Shown one piece after another: positions 1 through 8,538 of a stretch of 64,000 bases of DNA. Where the stretch lies: positions 28,270 through 92,269 of the forward strand of contig NZ_BILW01000027.1 in NCBI RefSeq assembly GCF_004000765.1, in the 5' to 3' direction. A program made the translations under genes and the position numbers. The notes beneath the pieces are model-generated. The model worked only from the letters and a program-made list of their open reading frames with translations, was not told where the DNA came from and did not search any database. Position 1 is the stretch's first letter, and every line of letters begins with the position of its first letter. Source of the DNA: Paenibacillus chondroitinus NBRC 15376. Its GTDB lineage: Bacteria > Bacillota > Bacilli > Paenibacillales > NBRC-103111.

Positions 1-1
1 C

Positions 2-1978
2 GCTTCATTTCCGGATGGAGTCATTGTAATTCGTCTTGAAGCAAGCGCTCCAGGCGCTTTGAATTTCACAGCCCGGCTGGATAGTCCTCATCCGTATCGA
101 ACGATCCAAACGGCCGAGCATCTCTTTTTGCAGGGCATCTGCCCGGAGCATGTTGATCCTAACTATTACAACCGCGATGAGCCCGTCCTATATGGAGATC
201 CTGAGACAACGGAGGCCATGCGCTTTGAAGGGCGACTTGGCGTTCGTCTGGAAGATGGCGCTGCTACCCTTGATCATGATGGCTTGCATATTAGAAAAGC
301 CACAGCTGTAACGCTGATCTTCAGCGCGGAAACCAGCTTTCAAGGATTCGATAAACCTCCTGCGAGGGAGATTGGCGATCTTTCCTCCACGAATGAGGAA
401 CGCCTGGAGCAGGCGCTGAGCAAATCCTATGAGCAATTGCGGCAAGCTCACATTCAGGATTACACGGCGTTATTCCATCGTGTGGAGCTGAACCTTGGCG
501 CTTCCGAGGCGTCTGAGGGGATGCCAACGGACCGACGAATTAAGCAGTATGGGGCGAAGGATGCCGGACTCGTCGAGCTGCTGTTTCAATATGGCAGGTA
601 TTTGCTGATTGCAAGTTCACGCGCCGGATCGCAGCCAGCCAATCTCCAGGGCATATGGAACAAAGAATTGAGACCGCCATGGAGCAGTAATTTGACGTTG
701 AACATTAATGCGGAGATGAATTATTGGCTTGCGGAAACATGCCATTTATCCGAATGCCATGAACCGCTGCTCGGCTACATACAGAACTTGTCCACCAATG
801 GGCGGAAAACGGCTGAAACAAATTATGGCTGCCGTGGCTGGGTGGCCCATCATAACGGAGACATCTGGTGCCAGTCAGCACCAGTCGGGGATTATGGACA
901 AGGTGATCCGGTCTGGGCGCTGTGGCCGATGTCGGGGGCATGGCTTAGTCAGCATCTTTGGGAGCATTACGCGTTCACCAAGAATGAGACCTATTTGCGT
1001 GAGCACGCTTATCCGATCATGAGGGAAGCAGCGCTTTTCTGTCTGGATTGGCTTCATACAGACGAAAACGGCCATTTAATTACTTCGCCCTCCACCTCGC
1101 CGGAGCACAAGTTTGTGACGGCAGATAGGCAGAAGGCTGGTGTGAGTCAGGCAACGACGATGGATATGTCGTTAATTTGGGATTTGTTTACGAATAGCAT
1201 CGAGGCTGTCGATGTGCTGAAGCGAGCGGAGGATGCGTCCCTTAGAGACGAGATGGCGGCAGCTTTAGAGAAGTTGAAGCCGATGCAAATCGGCAAGCAC
1301 GGCCAGCTTCAGGAATGGTCGGTGGATTGGGAGGATGAGGATGTCCATCATCGCCATGTGTCGCATTTGTTCGGCATATACCCTGGACGTCAATTGACGG
1401 AGCAGGGAACGCCGGAGCTGTATCAGGCTGCGCGAAATTCATTGGAGCGGCGCGGGGATGGCGGCACAGGGTGGAGCTTGGCATGGAAAATCTGCTTATG
1501 GGCACGTTTCCAGGACGGAAACCGAACGCTGCAGCTAATTTCCAATCTGCTTCAGCTGGTGGAGGAAGACGCAACGAACTATCATCGTGGTGGCGTCTAT
1601 GCTAACTTGTTCGATGCGCACCCGCCTTTCCAAATTGACGGCAACTTCGGATTTACCGCCGGTGTGGCGGAAATGCTCGTCCAATCGCATGCCGGCGAAA
1701 TTGCCTTGCTGCCTGCCCTGCCGGACGCATGGCCGAATGGCTACGTGAAGGGCCTCCGAGCAAGAGGAGCGATAGGCGTTAGTCTCTCTTGGGAGAGCGG
1801 CGCTCTGAAGGAAGCAGAGGTCGAAGCGCAAGTAGGTGGCAGCTGCCGCATTCGCACCAAGGAGATCTTGCTCACGGTTGAATCGGACGGCGAGCCAGTA
1901 CCTTTTGAACGTGTGACGGAGGGAGTCATCCGTTTCGATACGGAGGCGGGTCGAACGTACAAGCTGCGCAGTGTATAA
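2..1978 (+). CDS. GH95 alpha-L-fucosidase, 5' end outside the window
   Basis: The reading frame is open to the window edge, so the N-terminal part (roughly 100-150 residues if the family's usual ~780 aa applies) is missing. GH95 enzymes are inverting exo-glycosidases that release L-fucose (some L-galactose) from glycans. The expected (alpha/alpha)6 core is visible: an N-x-N-x-E-M-N-Y-W segment around 700-725 (carrying the two Asn that assist the base), the TSPSTSPEH segment around 1084-1107 (the Glu is the likely general acid) and FQIDGNFGFTAG near 1630-1660. No signal peptide can be judged. It precedes a sugar importer, suggesting intracellular trimming of imported oligosaccharides (inference). 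Confidence 0.88.
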   Translation, partial: ASFPDGVIVIRLEASAPGALNFTARLDSPHPYRTIQTAEHLFLQGICPEHVDPNYYNRDEPVLYGDPETTEAMRFEGRLGVRLEDGAATLDHDGLHIRKATAVTLIFSAETSFQGFDKPPAREIGDLSSTNEERLEQALSKSYEQLRQAHIQDYTALFHRVELNLGASEASEGMPTDRRIKQYGAKDAGLVELLFQYGRYLLIASSRAGSQPANLQGIWNKELRPPWSSNLTLNINAEMNYWLAETCHLSECHEPLLGYIQNLSTNGRKTAETNYGCRGWVAHHNGDIWCQSAPVGDYGQGDPVWALWPMSGAWLSQHLWEHYAFTKNETYLREHAYPIMREAALFCLDWLHTDENGHLITSPSTSPEHKFVTADRQKAGVSQATTMDMSLIWDLFTNSIEAVDVLKRAEDASLRDEMAAALEKLKPMQIGKHGQLQEWSVDWEDEDVHHRHVSHLFGIYPGRQLTEQGTPELYQAARNSLERRGDGGTGWSLAWKICLWARFQDGNRTLQLISNLLQLVEEDATNYHRGGVYANLFDAHPPFQIDGNFGFTAGVAEMLVQSHAGEIALLPALPDAWPNGYVKGLRARGAIGVSLSWESGALKEAEVEAQVGGSCRIRTKEILLTVESDGEPVPFERVTEGVIRFDTEAGRTYKLRSV

Positions 1979-1991
1979 AGGCTACTAACAG

Positions 1992-2020
1992 AACGGCGGG
2001 TTCCATCAGGACCTGCCGTT
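1992..2020 (+). terminator. Weak hairpin after the GH95 gene
   Basis: AACGGCGGGTTCC pairs imperfectly with GGACCTGCCGTT, followed by TTTGGCATTTCTT. It could be a weak intrinsic terminator; the T-tract is interrupted. Confidence 0.45.
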
Positions 2021-2143
2021 TGGCATTTCTTCTGAGAATTGTACCTGTCAAATGCAAGTGTACCCTTTCTATTTTCGGCGGATGTACGCATCATTTTGAG
2101 ATGTACCTTTACGCTGAAGTGGGAAATATGGTCTTGTATAGAT

Positions 2144-2157
2144 AGAAAGCGCTATCA
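2144..2157 (+). promoter_or_regulatory. cre-like catabolite control box
   Basis: AGAAAGCGCTATCA matches the Bacillus CcpA consensus TGWAANCGNTNWCA at 13 of 14 positions. It lies just upstream of the AGGAGGG ribosome-binding site (2161-2167) of the permease gene and just after a possible -10 (TATAGA, 2137-2142). A CcpA/HPr-Ser-P complex here would block transcription of the importer when preferred sugars are present (inference from position). Confidence 0.7.
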
Positions 2158-2173
2158 AACAGGAGGGATTGAT

Positions 2174-3142
2174 CTGGATACCGTATCCGTCAGAGAAACA
2201 CGCGCTCCGAGTGTGACCAAGAAGAAGTCCAGGCTGTGGATGGAGGCGAGCAAGAGCTTTCGGAAGCACTGGCAGTTCTATTTACTTATTATACCGGCTG
2301 TCCTGTACTTCCTTATCTTTAAGTATATTCCGATGGTGAACGCCGTCATCGCCTTCAAGGATTACAGCGTCGTCAAAGGAATTTGGCACAGCCCCTGGGC
2401 CGGGCTCAAGCATTTCCATCTCTTCTTCAATAACCCGCAATTTTGGGTGTTGATCAAAAACACGCTGTTCCTCAGTTTATATCAGATCGCAATTGGCTTT
2501 CCCGTTCCGATTTTACTCGCTTTGGCGCTAAACGAAATCCGCAACGGCTTCTTCAAAAGAGCCGTGCAGCTCGTCACCTACGCGCCTTACTTCATTTCAA
2601 CCGTTGTCATGGTTTCCATGATTATGCTGCTTCTCTCCCCGAGATTAGGCGTGATCAATATCATTTTGCAAAGCTTTGGCATAGAATCGATTAACTTTCT
2701 TGGCATCCCGAGCATGTTCCGTAGTGTTTACGTATGGTCTGATGTATGGCAAGGCGCAGGGTACTCAGCCGTGATTTATTTGGCCGCATTGGCCGGGGTG
2801 GACCCATCGTTGTACGAAGCGGCTAAAGTGGACGGAGCTTCTCGATTTCAGAAAATCATCCATATTGATATACCTGGCATTATGCCTACAGCCGTCATCA
2901 TTTTGATATTAAGCGTAGGGAACATCATGTCTGTCGGATTTGAAAAAATCTATTTGCTGCAAAATCCGCTGAATCTCGAAACCGCTGAGATTATCGCTAC
3001 TTATGTCTATAAAATCGGGCTGTTGAATGCGAATTTCAGCTTCGCAACGGCAGTTGGTTTGTTTAATTCGGTAGTTAATTTGATTCTGCTTTTGCTGGTT
3101 AATGCGATAGCCAAAAGAATTTCTAGTACAAGTCTCTGGTAA
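2174..3142 (+). CDS. LplB/YtcP-type sugar ABC transporter permease 1
   Basis: Inner-membrane permease of a carbohydrate-uptake ABC importer of the LplB family. About six hydrophobic segments are visible, with the ATPase-contact loop EAAKVDGASRFQK near 2817-2855. The open frame runs upstream to 2039, but the only good ribosome-binding site is AGGAGGG at 2161-2167. It points to a CTG start at 2174 (ATT at 2168, GTG at 2213 and ATG at 2240 are alternatives). The C-terminus follows the family closely. It forms an operon with the second permease (23-nt gap) and a binding lipoprotein. No ATPase is encoded nearby; such importers usually share an MsmX-like ATPase (known for the family). Confidence 0.85.
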   Translation: MDTVSVRETRAPSVTKKKSRLWMEASKSFRKHWQFYLLIIPAVLYFLIFKYIPMVNAVIAFKDYSVVKGIWHSPWAGLKHFHLFFNNPQFWVLIKNTLFLSLYQIAIGFPVPILLALALNEIRNGFFKRAVQLVTYAPYFISTVVMVSMIMLLLSPRLGVINIILQSFGIESINFLGIPSMFRSVYVWSDVWQGAGYSAVIYLAALAGVDPSLYEAAKVDGASRFQKIIHIDIPGIMPTAVIILILSVGNIMSVGFEKIYLLQNPLNLETAEIIATYVYKIGLLNANFSFATAVGLFNSVVNLILLLLVNAIAKRISSTSLW

Positions 3143-3165
3143 AAAGAAAGGAGAGGACCCGCCAA

Positions 3166-4065
3166 ATGATCAAGATGGGGCGTCGCATTCGTGAATCGAC
3201 GGGGGACCGGCTGTTCCTGACGGGTGTGTATCTATTTCTGGGGATCGCACTGATCGTCGTTCTTTATCCGCTAGTCTTCATTGTCAGCTCATCCTTAAGC
3301 AGCCCGCTCGCCGTTTCATCCGGACGTGTGTGGTTATGGCCCGTGGACCTGACATTCGTGGGATACAAGGTTGTATTAAGCAATCCGCAGGTGCTTCAGG
3401 GCTATGGAAACTCGTTATTCTATGCCTTCTTCGGCACATTAATCAGCGTTACGTTAACGATTGTTTTGGCTTACCCGCTATCCCGAAGGACCTTTTTTGG
3501 ACGCAGCGCGTTAATGATGTTCATAACTTTTACGATGCTTTTCTCCGGCGGTCTGATTCCTACGTATTTGGTCGTCAAACAGCTGGGTCTGCTCGATACG
3601 AGGTGGGCGCTGTTAATCCCGCAAGCCATATGGGTATGGCAAATCATTATTGCCAGGACGTTTTTCCAGTCTTCCATACCGGAGGAATTGGCGGAAGCAA
3701 GCGAAATGGATGGCTGCAGCGATTTCCGTTTTCTGTGGAGCGTTGTGCTGCCGTTGTCCAAACCAATCATCGCTGTGCTGATTTTGATGTATGCCATCGG
3801 GCAGTGGAACGCTTATTTTGATGCTTTGATCTATTTAAAAACACAAAGCTTATACCCGCTGCAGTTGATTCTTCGCGGTATTCTGATTCTCAATTCGGCG
3901 GCGTCAGGCAATATTGATGCGGCAGAGCAGCTGAGAAGGCAACAGTTTGCCGATTTGACCAAATACTCGCTTATTGTCATAGCAAGCTTGCCTGTTTTGG
4001 TCATTTATCCTTTTGTACAGCGTTATTTCGTCAAAGGAATGTTGATTGGTTCTGTGAAAGGTTAG
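3166..4065 (+). CDS. LplC/YtcP-type sugar ABC transporter permease 2
   Basis: Second integral membrane permease of the same importer, 299 aa. Six hydrophobic helices are apparent and the EAA-type loop EASEMDGCSDFRFLW sits near 3694-3738. The C-terminal VQRYFVKGMLIGSVKG ending is the hallmark of the MalG/LplC group. A purine-rich AAGGAGAGG lies upstream of the ATG. With the 2174-3142 product it should form the heterodimeric channel that receives cargo from the lipoprotein encoded next. Confidence 0.9.
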   Translation: MIKMGRRIRESTGDRLFLTGVYLFLGIALIVVLYPLVFIVSSSLSSPLAVSSGRVWLWPVDLTFVGYKVVLSNPQVLQGYGNSLFYAFFGTLISVTLTIVLAYPLSRRTFFGRSALMMFITFTMLFSGGLIPTYLVVKQLGLLDTRWALLIPQAIWVWQIIIARTFFQSSIPEELAEASEMDGCSDFRFLWSVVLPLSKPIIAVLILMYAIGQWNAYFDALIYLKTQSLYPLQLILRGILILNSAASGNIDAAEQLRRQQFADLTKYSLIVIASLPVLVIYPFVQRYFVKGMLIGSVKG

Positions 4066-4179
4066 AAGACACCTAGGAGAGGTGGTGGTGCGGCTAGGGA
4101 TTACATGAGAAGGAACTTGAAAGCTTGGATAAAACACATGCAGGGGTTACCATTTGACAACGAAAGGGAGAGGGCGCAT

Positions 4180-5841
4180 TTGAAAAAAACGATTTCAACC
4201 TTATGGATAATGCTGCTTACGATCAGCTTGGTTCTCACAGCTTGTACATCCCCAACTGCTACTGATACCAGTACACCTGGCGCAACAGGCGCGGCAAAAC
4301 CAGCGGAGGGCACGGGCGCTCCGGTTCCAATTAAGATCTTTGCGCAACAGGACGCGAATGTCGATCTGGCGACAAACAGTTTTTCCAAATTGGCGGAGCA
4401 AAAATTCAACATTAAATTCTCATGGCAGACCGTTCCTTTCGATGGTGCGGCTGAGAAAAGACAAATCTCACTGGCCAGCGGCGATTACCCGGATTTGTAC
4501 ATGCTGATTCCATGGGTGGATAAATTTTCACAGACCGATATTCTTCGTTACTCGCAGCAAGGCGTAATTCTTCCGCTGGACGATCTCATTAAACAATATG
4601 CACCAAATGTACAAAAGGCTTTGGATAAATACCCGTACTTCAAGGCGATGAACACTGCTCCCGACGGCAAAATATACGGGCTAACGCAGCTCGTCGAATG
4701 CTATCACTGCTCCTATCCGAATAAAATGTGGATCAATTCGTCCTGGCTGAAAAAGCTGAATCTGACGATGCCCAAAACACTGGATGAATATAAGCAAGTT
4801 TTGGAGGCTTTTAAAACAAAGGACCCGAACGGCAATGGCAAAGCGGACGAAGTGCCGCTAAGTGGATCTATTGAGGACTACGGGGTTCACATCATTCCTT
4901 ACTTTATGAACGGTTTTATCTATGACGACGATCGCACCTACCTCTTGCTGAACAATGGCAAAGTGGATGTAGCAGCGAACAAAGATGAATGGAAGCAGGG
5001 CTTGCAGTTCGTGAAGTCCATGTATGACGCCGGCTTAATTGACAAAGGAGCATTTACGCAAAATGCAACCGCCTACAAGAAGATTGGCGACAATGCGGAT
5101 GCGCAAATTCTAGGCGCCGGTGCCGCTATGCACCCGTACATTTTTGTTACGGGCGGATCGGATAATTCCAAAACGTATGATCCAGTTCCACCGCTGACAG
5201 GACCGAATGGGGCGTTTGCCACTTATAATTACCCGAGCGATCCGGGCGCAACCTTTGTACTGACGAATAAAGCAAGCAAGGAAGCGCAAATCGCCGCTAT
5301 TAAATTAGTCGACTACATGTTTACGCAGGAAGGCCAGATCCGCGGTCATTTCGGCGAAGAAGGGAAAGACTGGCGGAAGCCGAAGGATGGGGATTCTCCT
5401 GTTGAGAAATCAGCGACTCCGCTTCTGGCTACGATTCCAACGCCGACAGGGGAAACTCCGCACAACTCGTCTTGGGGTGCGATGGCGCAATATTTCCAAC
5501 CGAAAGAGTTCCGGGACAGCTGGGTAGCCGCTACGGATATCTATGACACAACAGGCTATGAGCGCAGATTGCAAGAAGCTACGCATCTGTATGACGGTAA
5601 GCAGCCAAAAGACGTATTCCCGCATTGGGCGATCTGGATCGATCCATCAACAGCTGATGAAGCCGCTATGTTGAAGACGAATATTAAAAACTACATTGAT
5701 CAGAACTCGCTGCAGTTCGTCACAGGCGCCAAAGATTTGAACAAGGATTGGGATGCCTATGTAGCCGGCTTAAATAAATTAAACCTCAAACGTTACACGG
5801 AAATCATGCAGCAATCCTACGACAAGTCATTCAAAAAATAA
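4180..5841 (+). CDS. Extracellular solute-binding lipoprotein (YtcQ/LplA type)
   Basis: Substrate-binding lipoprotein of the importer, about 553 aa. The start is taken as TTG at 4180: it follows GGGAGAGGG and gives a short LKKT signal sequence with a hydrophobic core ending in the lipobox LTAC. The ATG at 4105 would add 25 residues and has no well-spaced ribosome-binding site. A T/P/A-rich linker follows the lipidated Cys, then a family 1-like binding fold, including a DPNGNGKADEVP loop that resembles the Ca-binding loop of this group. The size is typical of oligosaccharide binders. Substrate is unknown; the flanking glycosidases suggest a fucosylated or plant-type oligosaccharide. Confidence 0.88.
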   Translation: MKKTISTLWIMLLTISLVLTACTSPTATDTSTPGATGAAKPAEGTGAPVPIKIFAQQDANVDLATNSFSKLAEQKFNIKFSWQTVPFDGAAEKRQISLASGDYPDLYMLIPWVDKFSQTDILRYSQQGVILPLDDLIKQYAPNVQKALDKYPYFKAMNTAPDGKIYGLTQLVECYHCSYPNKMWINSSWLKKLNLTMPKTLDEYKQVLEAFKTKDPNGNGKADEVPLSGSIEDYGVHIIPYFMNGFIYDDDRTYLLLNNGKVDVAANKDEWKQGLQFVKSMYDAGLIDKGAFTQNATAYKKIGDNADAQILGAGAAMHPYIFVTGGSDNSKTYDPVPPLTGPNGAFATYNYPSDPGATFVLTNKASKEAQIAAIKLVDYMFTQEGQIRGHFGEEGKDWRKPKDGDSPVEKSATPLLATIPTPTGETPHNSSWGAMAQYFQPKEFRDSWVAATDIYDTTGYERRLQEATHLYDGKQPKDVFPHWAIWIDPSTADEAAMLKTNIKNYIDQNSLQFVTGAKDLNKDWDAYVAGLNKLNLKRYTEIMQQSYDKSFKK

Positions 5842-5849
5842 CACAGGGG

Positions 5850-5884
5850 GTCCTGTACGGCTCGAAGGGCCGTACAGGACTTTT
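5850..5884 (+). terminator. Intrinsic terminator or attenuator after the binding-protein gene
   Basis: Perfect 12-bp stem GTCCTGTACGGC / GCCGTACAGGAC with a 7-nt loop, then TTTTA. It separates the importer genes from the glycosidase gene and probably lowers, rather than blocks, downstream expression. Confidence 0.8.
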
Positions 5885-5919
5885 ACGCTGCCAAACGATA
5901 GGTAAGGGAGAGGATCGTC

Positions 5920-8301
5920 ATGAACAGGAATGAGCAAGCGAAGCGGCACCCCATTAGCTATGACAAGCCGGCGCCGGATTTTTTTGAAGGCGCATTGATG
6001 GGGAACGGCGGCCTTGGCGCCGTGGTGACAACCCGTCCGGATGCGATTGTCATCCATTTTGGACATAACAATGTGTGGGACATTCGAATTGCAGAGAATA
6101 ATCAAGAGAAAATCGGTACGTTTCAAGACGTATTGGAGCAATTGAAGCAGATTCCGCAAGATCTGGATACGTTCCGAGAAAACGAATGGTATCGCGAATA
6201 CTGTGATATGACGGCGGAAAACTATAGCAAGCCTTACCCTCGCCCTATGCCGTGCGGCTCTCTTCTCCTCGGCTATGACCGGCGCAAGGCGGAAGTTCTG
6301 GGCCATAAAATACATATTCACAATGGTCTCTGTGAAGTATATTTCAAGCTGGAAGCGGGGGAGGAGGCTACCCTGCAATTGATTATCGAGCCTGAGGCGG
6401 ATCGGATGTGGATGAAGCTTGTATCGCCGGAAGGCGCTGTCGGCGGGCTGTTCGATCGGGTCAAGCTCATCCCCGATCCTGATACGCCGAAGGAGCTGCC
6501 GCTTGCGCAGCTGGCTGTTGAGGCTGAGCGGAGCCAACTCAGCTTCAGGCAGACGCTCCCTTGGGCGCCAGAAGGGAATGAGCGCGATGCCAAGGACAAA
6601 GCGTTCCGCTTGGATGTTCGTGTTGCCGAGGATATCGAGGCTATGGACACCAAAGGCGGCGTACAAGCCAAGCTGCTCCAAACGGAGTCGTTCCTTGCTT
6701 ATGTCGAACTGACAGAAGGCTTAGATGCTGCCGTTGCGGCAGGGCTTCAGGAGCTGGAGGTGCCTGGGGAGCAAGGGGTTGCCGCCGCTTTCGCTGCTTG
6801 CGAGAACAATTGGACATCGTACTGGAATTGTTCGGGTGTGAGTCTCGGCGATGAATTTCTAGAGCAGATCTGGTATTGGAATTTATATTTCTATCACTGC
6901 TCGGTCAAACCCGAAGCGACCTGTCCGGGGTTGTTCGCGAATTGGAGCTACCGTTCCATAGGCTCGGAGTGGCATGGCGACTACCACATGAACTACAATA
7001 CGCAGCAGCCGTTCTGGCTTGCTTTTTCCAGCAACCATATCGACAAACATCTGGCTTACGTCAATATGGTCGATCATATTCTTCCTGTGAGCCGAAAATG
7101 GGCAAGTGAATACTACGGCATGCGTGGAGCCTATTATCCGCATTCCGCCTACCCTGTCGAAATGAACATCATGCCTTATCCAGTGCCGCATTGGGGCTGG
7201 GAAGTCTGTGAAACCCCATGGACAGTACAGAGTCTATGGTGGCATTACCTTTACACGATGGACCGGGACTTCCTGGCGGATCGTGCTTTTGTACCTATTA
7301 AGGAAGCCGTGTTGTTTTTGACGGATTATATGCGCAGGCCGGATACGCACGGGGAGGCGTGGGGGGATGACCGTTATCACATTTTCCCTACTGTCGTTCC
7401 TGAACTGTACGAGTTGACGCCTGGTTTTAAGAAAAATTACGACTGCCTTGTTGATTTGACGTTGACCAAATTTGTGTTTCACGCTTTTAAGGAGGCTTGT
7501 GGAACACTTGGAATTGAGCAGCAAGAGGAAGAGCTTCTGGGCAGCGTGCAAGAAATTTTAAGCAAATTTCCTGAATATGCAACGGCTGAATCACAGCGTG
7601 GTACCGTATTCGTATCGGTGCCAGGGGAGGATGCCGAGGTTGTCTATAACACGCCGAACGGTATTATGACGATTTTTCCGGGAGAGGAGCATGGACTTCA
7701 CTCAACGGGTGAAGCGTACCAAACCGCGCTCAATTCCTATCTGAATCATCGGAACGAGGGCGGTAACGAGCTTGTTTTCTACCATCTTGCCGGAGCGCGA
7801 ATGGGCCATCTGGACCTGGAAAAATTCAAACGGCAAATCAGTTACTGCCTGCTGCCTAATGGCACATGCACAGACCGTGTTCTGCTGTCTGGGGGCAGAT
7901 ACAGCGACACGTTAAGCTTTGATTTTATGCGCAGGGTCGGCATTTGGTTCGAGAACTTCGCGCTGCCGATCGTCATTAATGAGTGCCTGCTGCAAAGCTA
8001 TAATGGCATTCTGCGCTTGTTCCCGAACTGGCCTAGCGAGCAGGATGCTGAATTTGCCACGCTGAGGGCGGTCGGAGCTTTTCTGGTGAGCGCATCGTTT
8101 TCGGGCGGCGAAGTGCAGTGGGTGGAGATCGAAAGCGAAGCCGGTGCTGAGCTGAAGTTCTACAATCCATGGGAGCACGGGACTGTGTGCAAGCAAGCTA
8201 GTGGAGATGTAACCGTCTATGATGACATCGTACACTTATCGACAAGCCCGGGCGAGAGAATCCGGTTGGTGAAAGCGAATGCTCAAGTAGCGGCGAGTTA
8301 A
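5920..8301 (+). CDS. GH95-like glycoside hydrolase (N-terminal GH95-type sandwich, alpha/alpha barrel)
   Basis: A 793-aa cytoplasmic protein (no signal peptide) with the GH95-type opening ALMGNGGLGA. A helical barrel follows, with W/H/Y-rich signatures such as SEWHGDYHMNYNTQQPFW (near 6967-7020) and CETPWTVQSLWWHYLYTMDRDFL (near 7207-7275). The latter matches the 'W..HY.YT.D..FL' helix of GH95/GH65-type enzymes. It is clearly divergent from the GH95 enzyme at the window start: I do not see the NxN and SPSTSPE motifs in the same form. A hydrolase for the sugar imported by the preceding transporter is the likely role; the exact linkage cannot be read from the sequence. Ribosome-binding site AAGGGAGAGG upstream. 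Confidence 0.7.
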   Translation: MNRNEQAKRHPISYDKPAPDFFEGALMGNGGLGAVVTTRPDAIVIHFGHNNVWDIRIAENNQEKIGTFQDVLEQLKQIPQDLDTFRENEWYREYCDMTAENYSKPYPRPMPCGSLLLGYDRRKAEVLGHKIHIHNGLCEVYFKLEAGEEATLQLIIEPEADRMWMKLVSPEGAVGGLFDRVKLIPDPDTPKELPLAQLAVEAERSQLSFRQTLPWAPEGNERDAKDKAFRLDVRVAEDIEAMDTKGGVQAKLLQTESFLAYVELTEGLDAAVAAGLQELEVPGEQGVAAAFAACENNWTSYWNCSGVSLGDEFLEQIWYWNLYFYHCSVKPEATCPGLFANWSYRSIGSEWHGDYHMNYNTQQPFWLAFSSNHIDKHLAYVNMVDHILPVSRKWASEYYGMRGAYYPHSAYPVEMNIMPYPVPHWGWEVCETPWTVQSLWWHYLYTMDRDFLADRAFVPIKEAVLFLTDYMRRPDTHGEAWGDDRYHIFPTVVPELYELTPGFKKNYDCLVDLTLTKFVFHAFKEACGTLGIEQQEEELLGSVQEILSKFPEYATAESQRGTVFVSVPGEDAEVVYNTPNGIMTIFPGEEHGLHSTGEAYQTALNSYLNHRNEGGNELVFYHLAGARMGHLDLEKFKRQISYCLLPNGTCTDRVLLSGGRYSDTLSFDFMRRVGIWFENFALPIVINECLLQSYNGILRLFPNWPSEQDAEFATLRAVGAFLVSASFSGGEVQWVEIESEAGAELKFYNPWEHGTVCKQASGDVTVYDDIVHLSTSPGERIRLVKANAQVAAS

Positions 8302-8312
8302 ACGGATCATGG

Positions 8313-8349
8313 CCTGATCTCTAAGCCGAGGGGCTGGGGATCAGGTTTT
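8313..8349 (+). terminator. Terminator of the glycan-use module
   Basis: CCTGATC pairs with GATCAGG across a 19-nt loop region, followed by TTTTCTTCTT. Confidence 0.65.
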
Positions 8350-8409
8350 CTTCTTCATGAAGCCGAGCGCCCCATAATGCTCCCCTCGACCGCTGATTTC
8401 ATCATAGTA

Positions 8410-8427
8410 AGTTACCTCCAAGTAACT
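8410..8427 (+). promoter_or_regulatory. Inverted repeat AGTTAC-n6-GTAACT upstream of aldo/keto reductase
   Basis: A perfect 6-bp inverted repeat within AGTAAGTTACCTCCAAGTAACT, upstream of the reductase promoter. GTAAC-type dyads like this are typical of HxlR/YodB-type redox regulator operators (established for that family). No such regulator is encoded in the window. Confidence 0.4.
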
Positions 8428-8488
8428 AACTCACTAATTTGATATTATGTAAGAAACTTTTCACTACTTATAATCCTTAATCAACTAT

Positions 8489-8497
8489 TGATATAAT
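8489..8497 (+). promoter_or_regulatory. Extended -10 promoter element
   Basis: TGATATAAT is a perfect TGn-TATAAT extended -10, 41 nt upstream of the ATG at 8539 and before AGGAGG at 8523-8528. No good -35 is seen, as is usual for extended -10 promoters. Confidence 0.6.
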
Positions 8498-8538
8498 AGT
8501 AGAGCCTGTAATTGAAAATATTAGGAGGTTAGCATGAA

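Noticed and set aside
5827..6681. 284-codon open frame on the minus strand
   Set aside because: Antisense shadow of the GH95-like gene; composition and lack of motifs do not support a gene.
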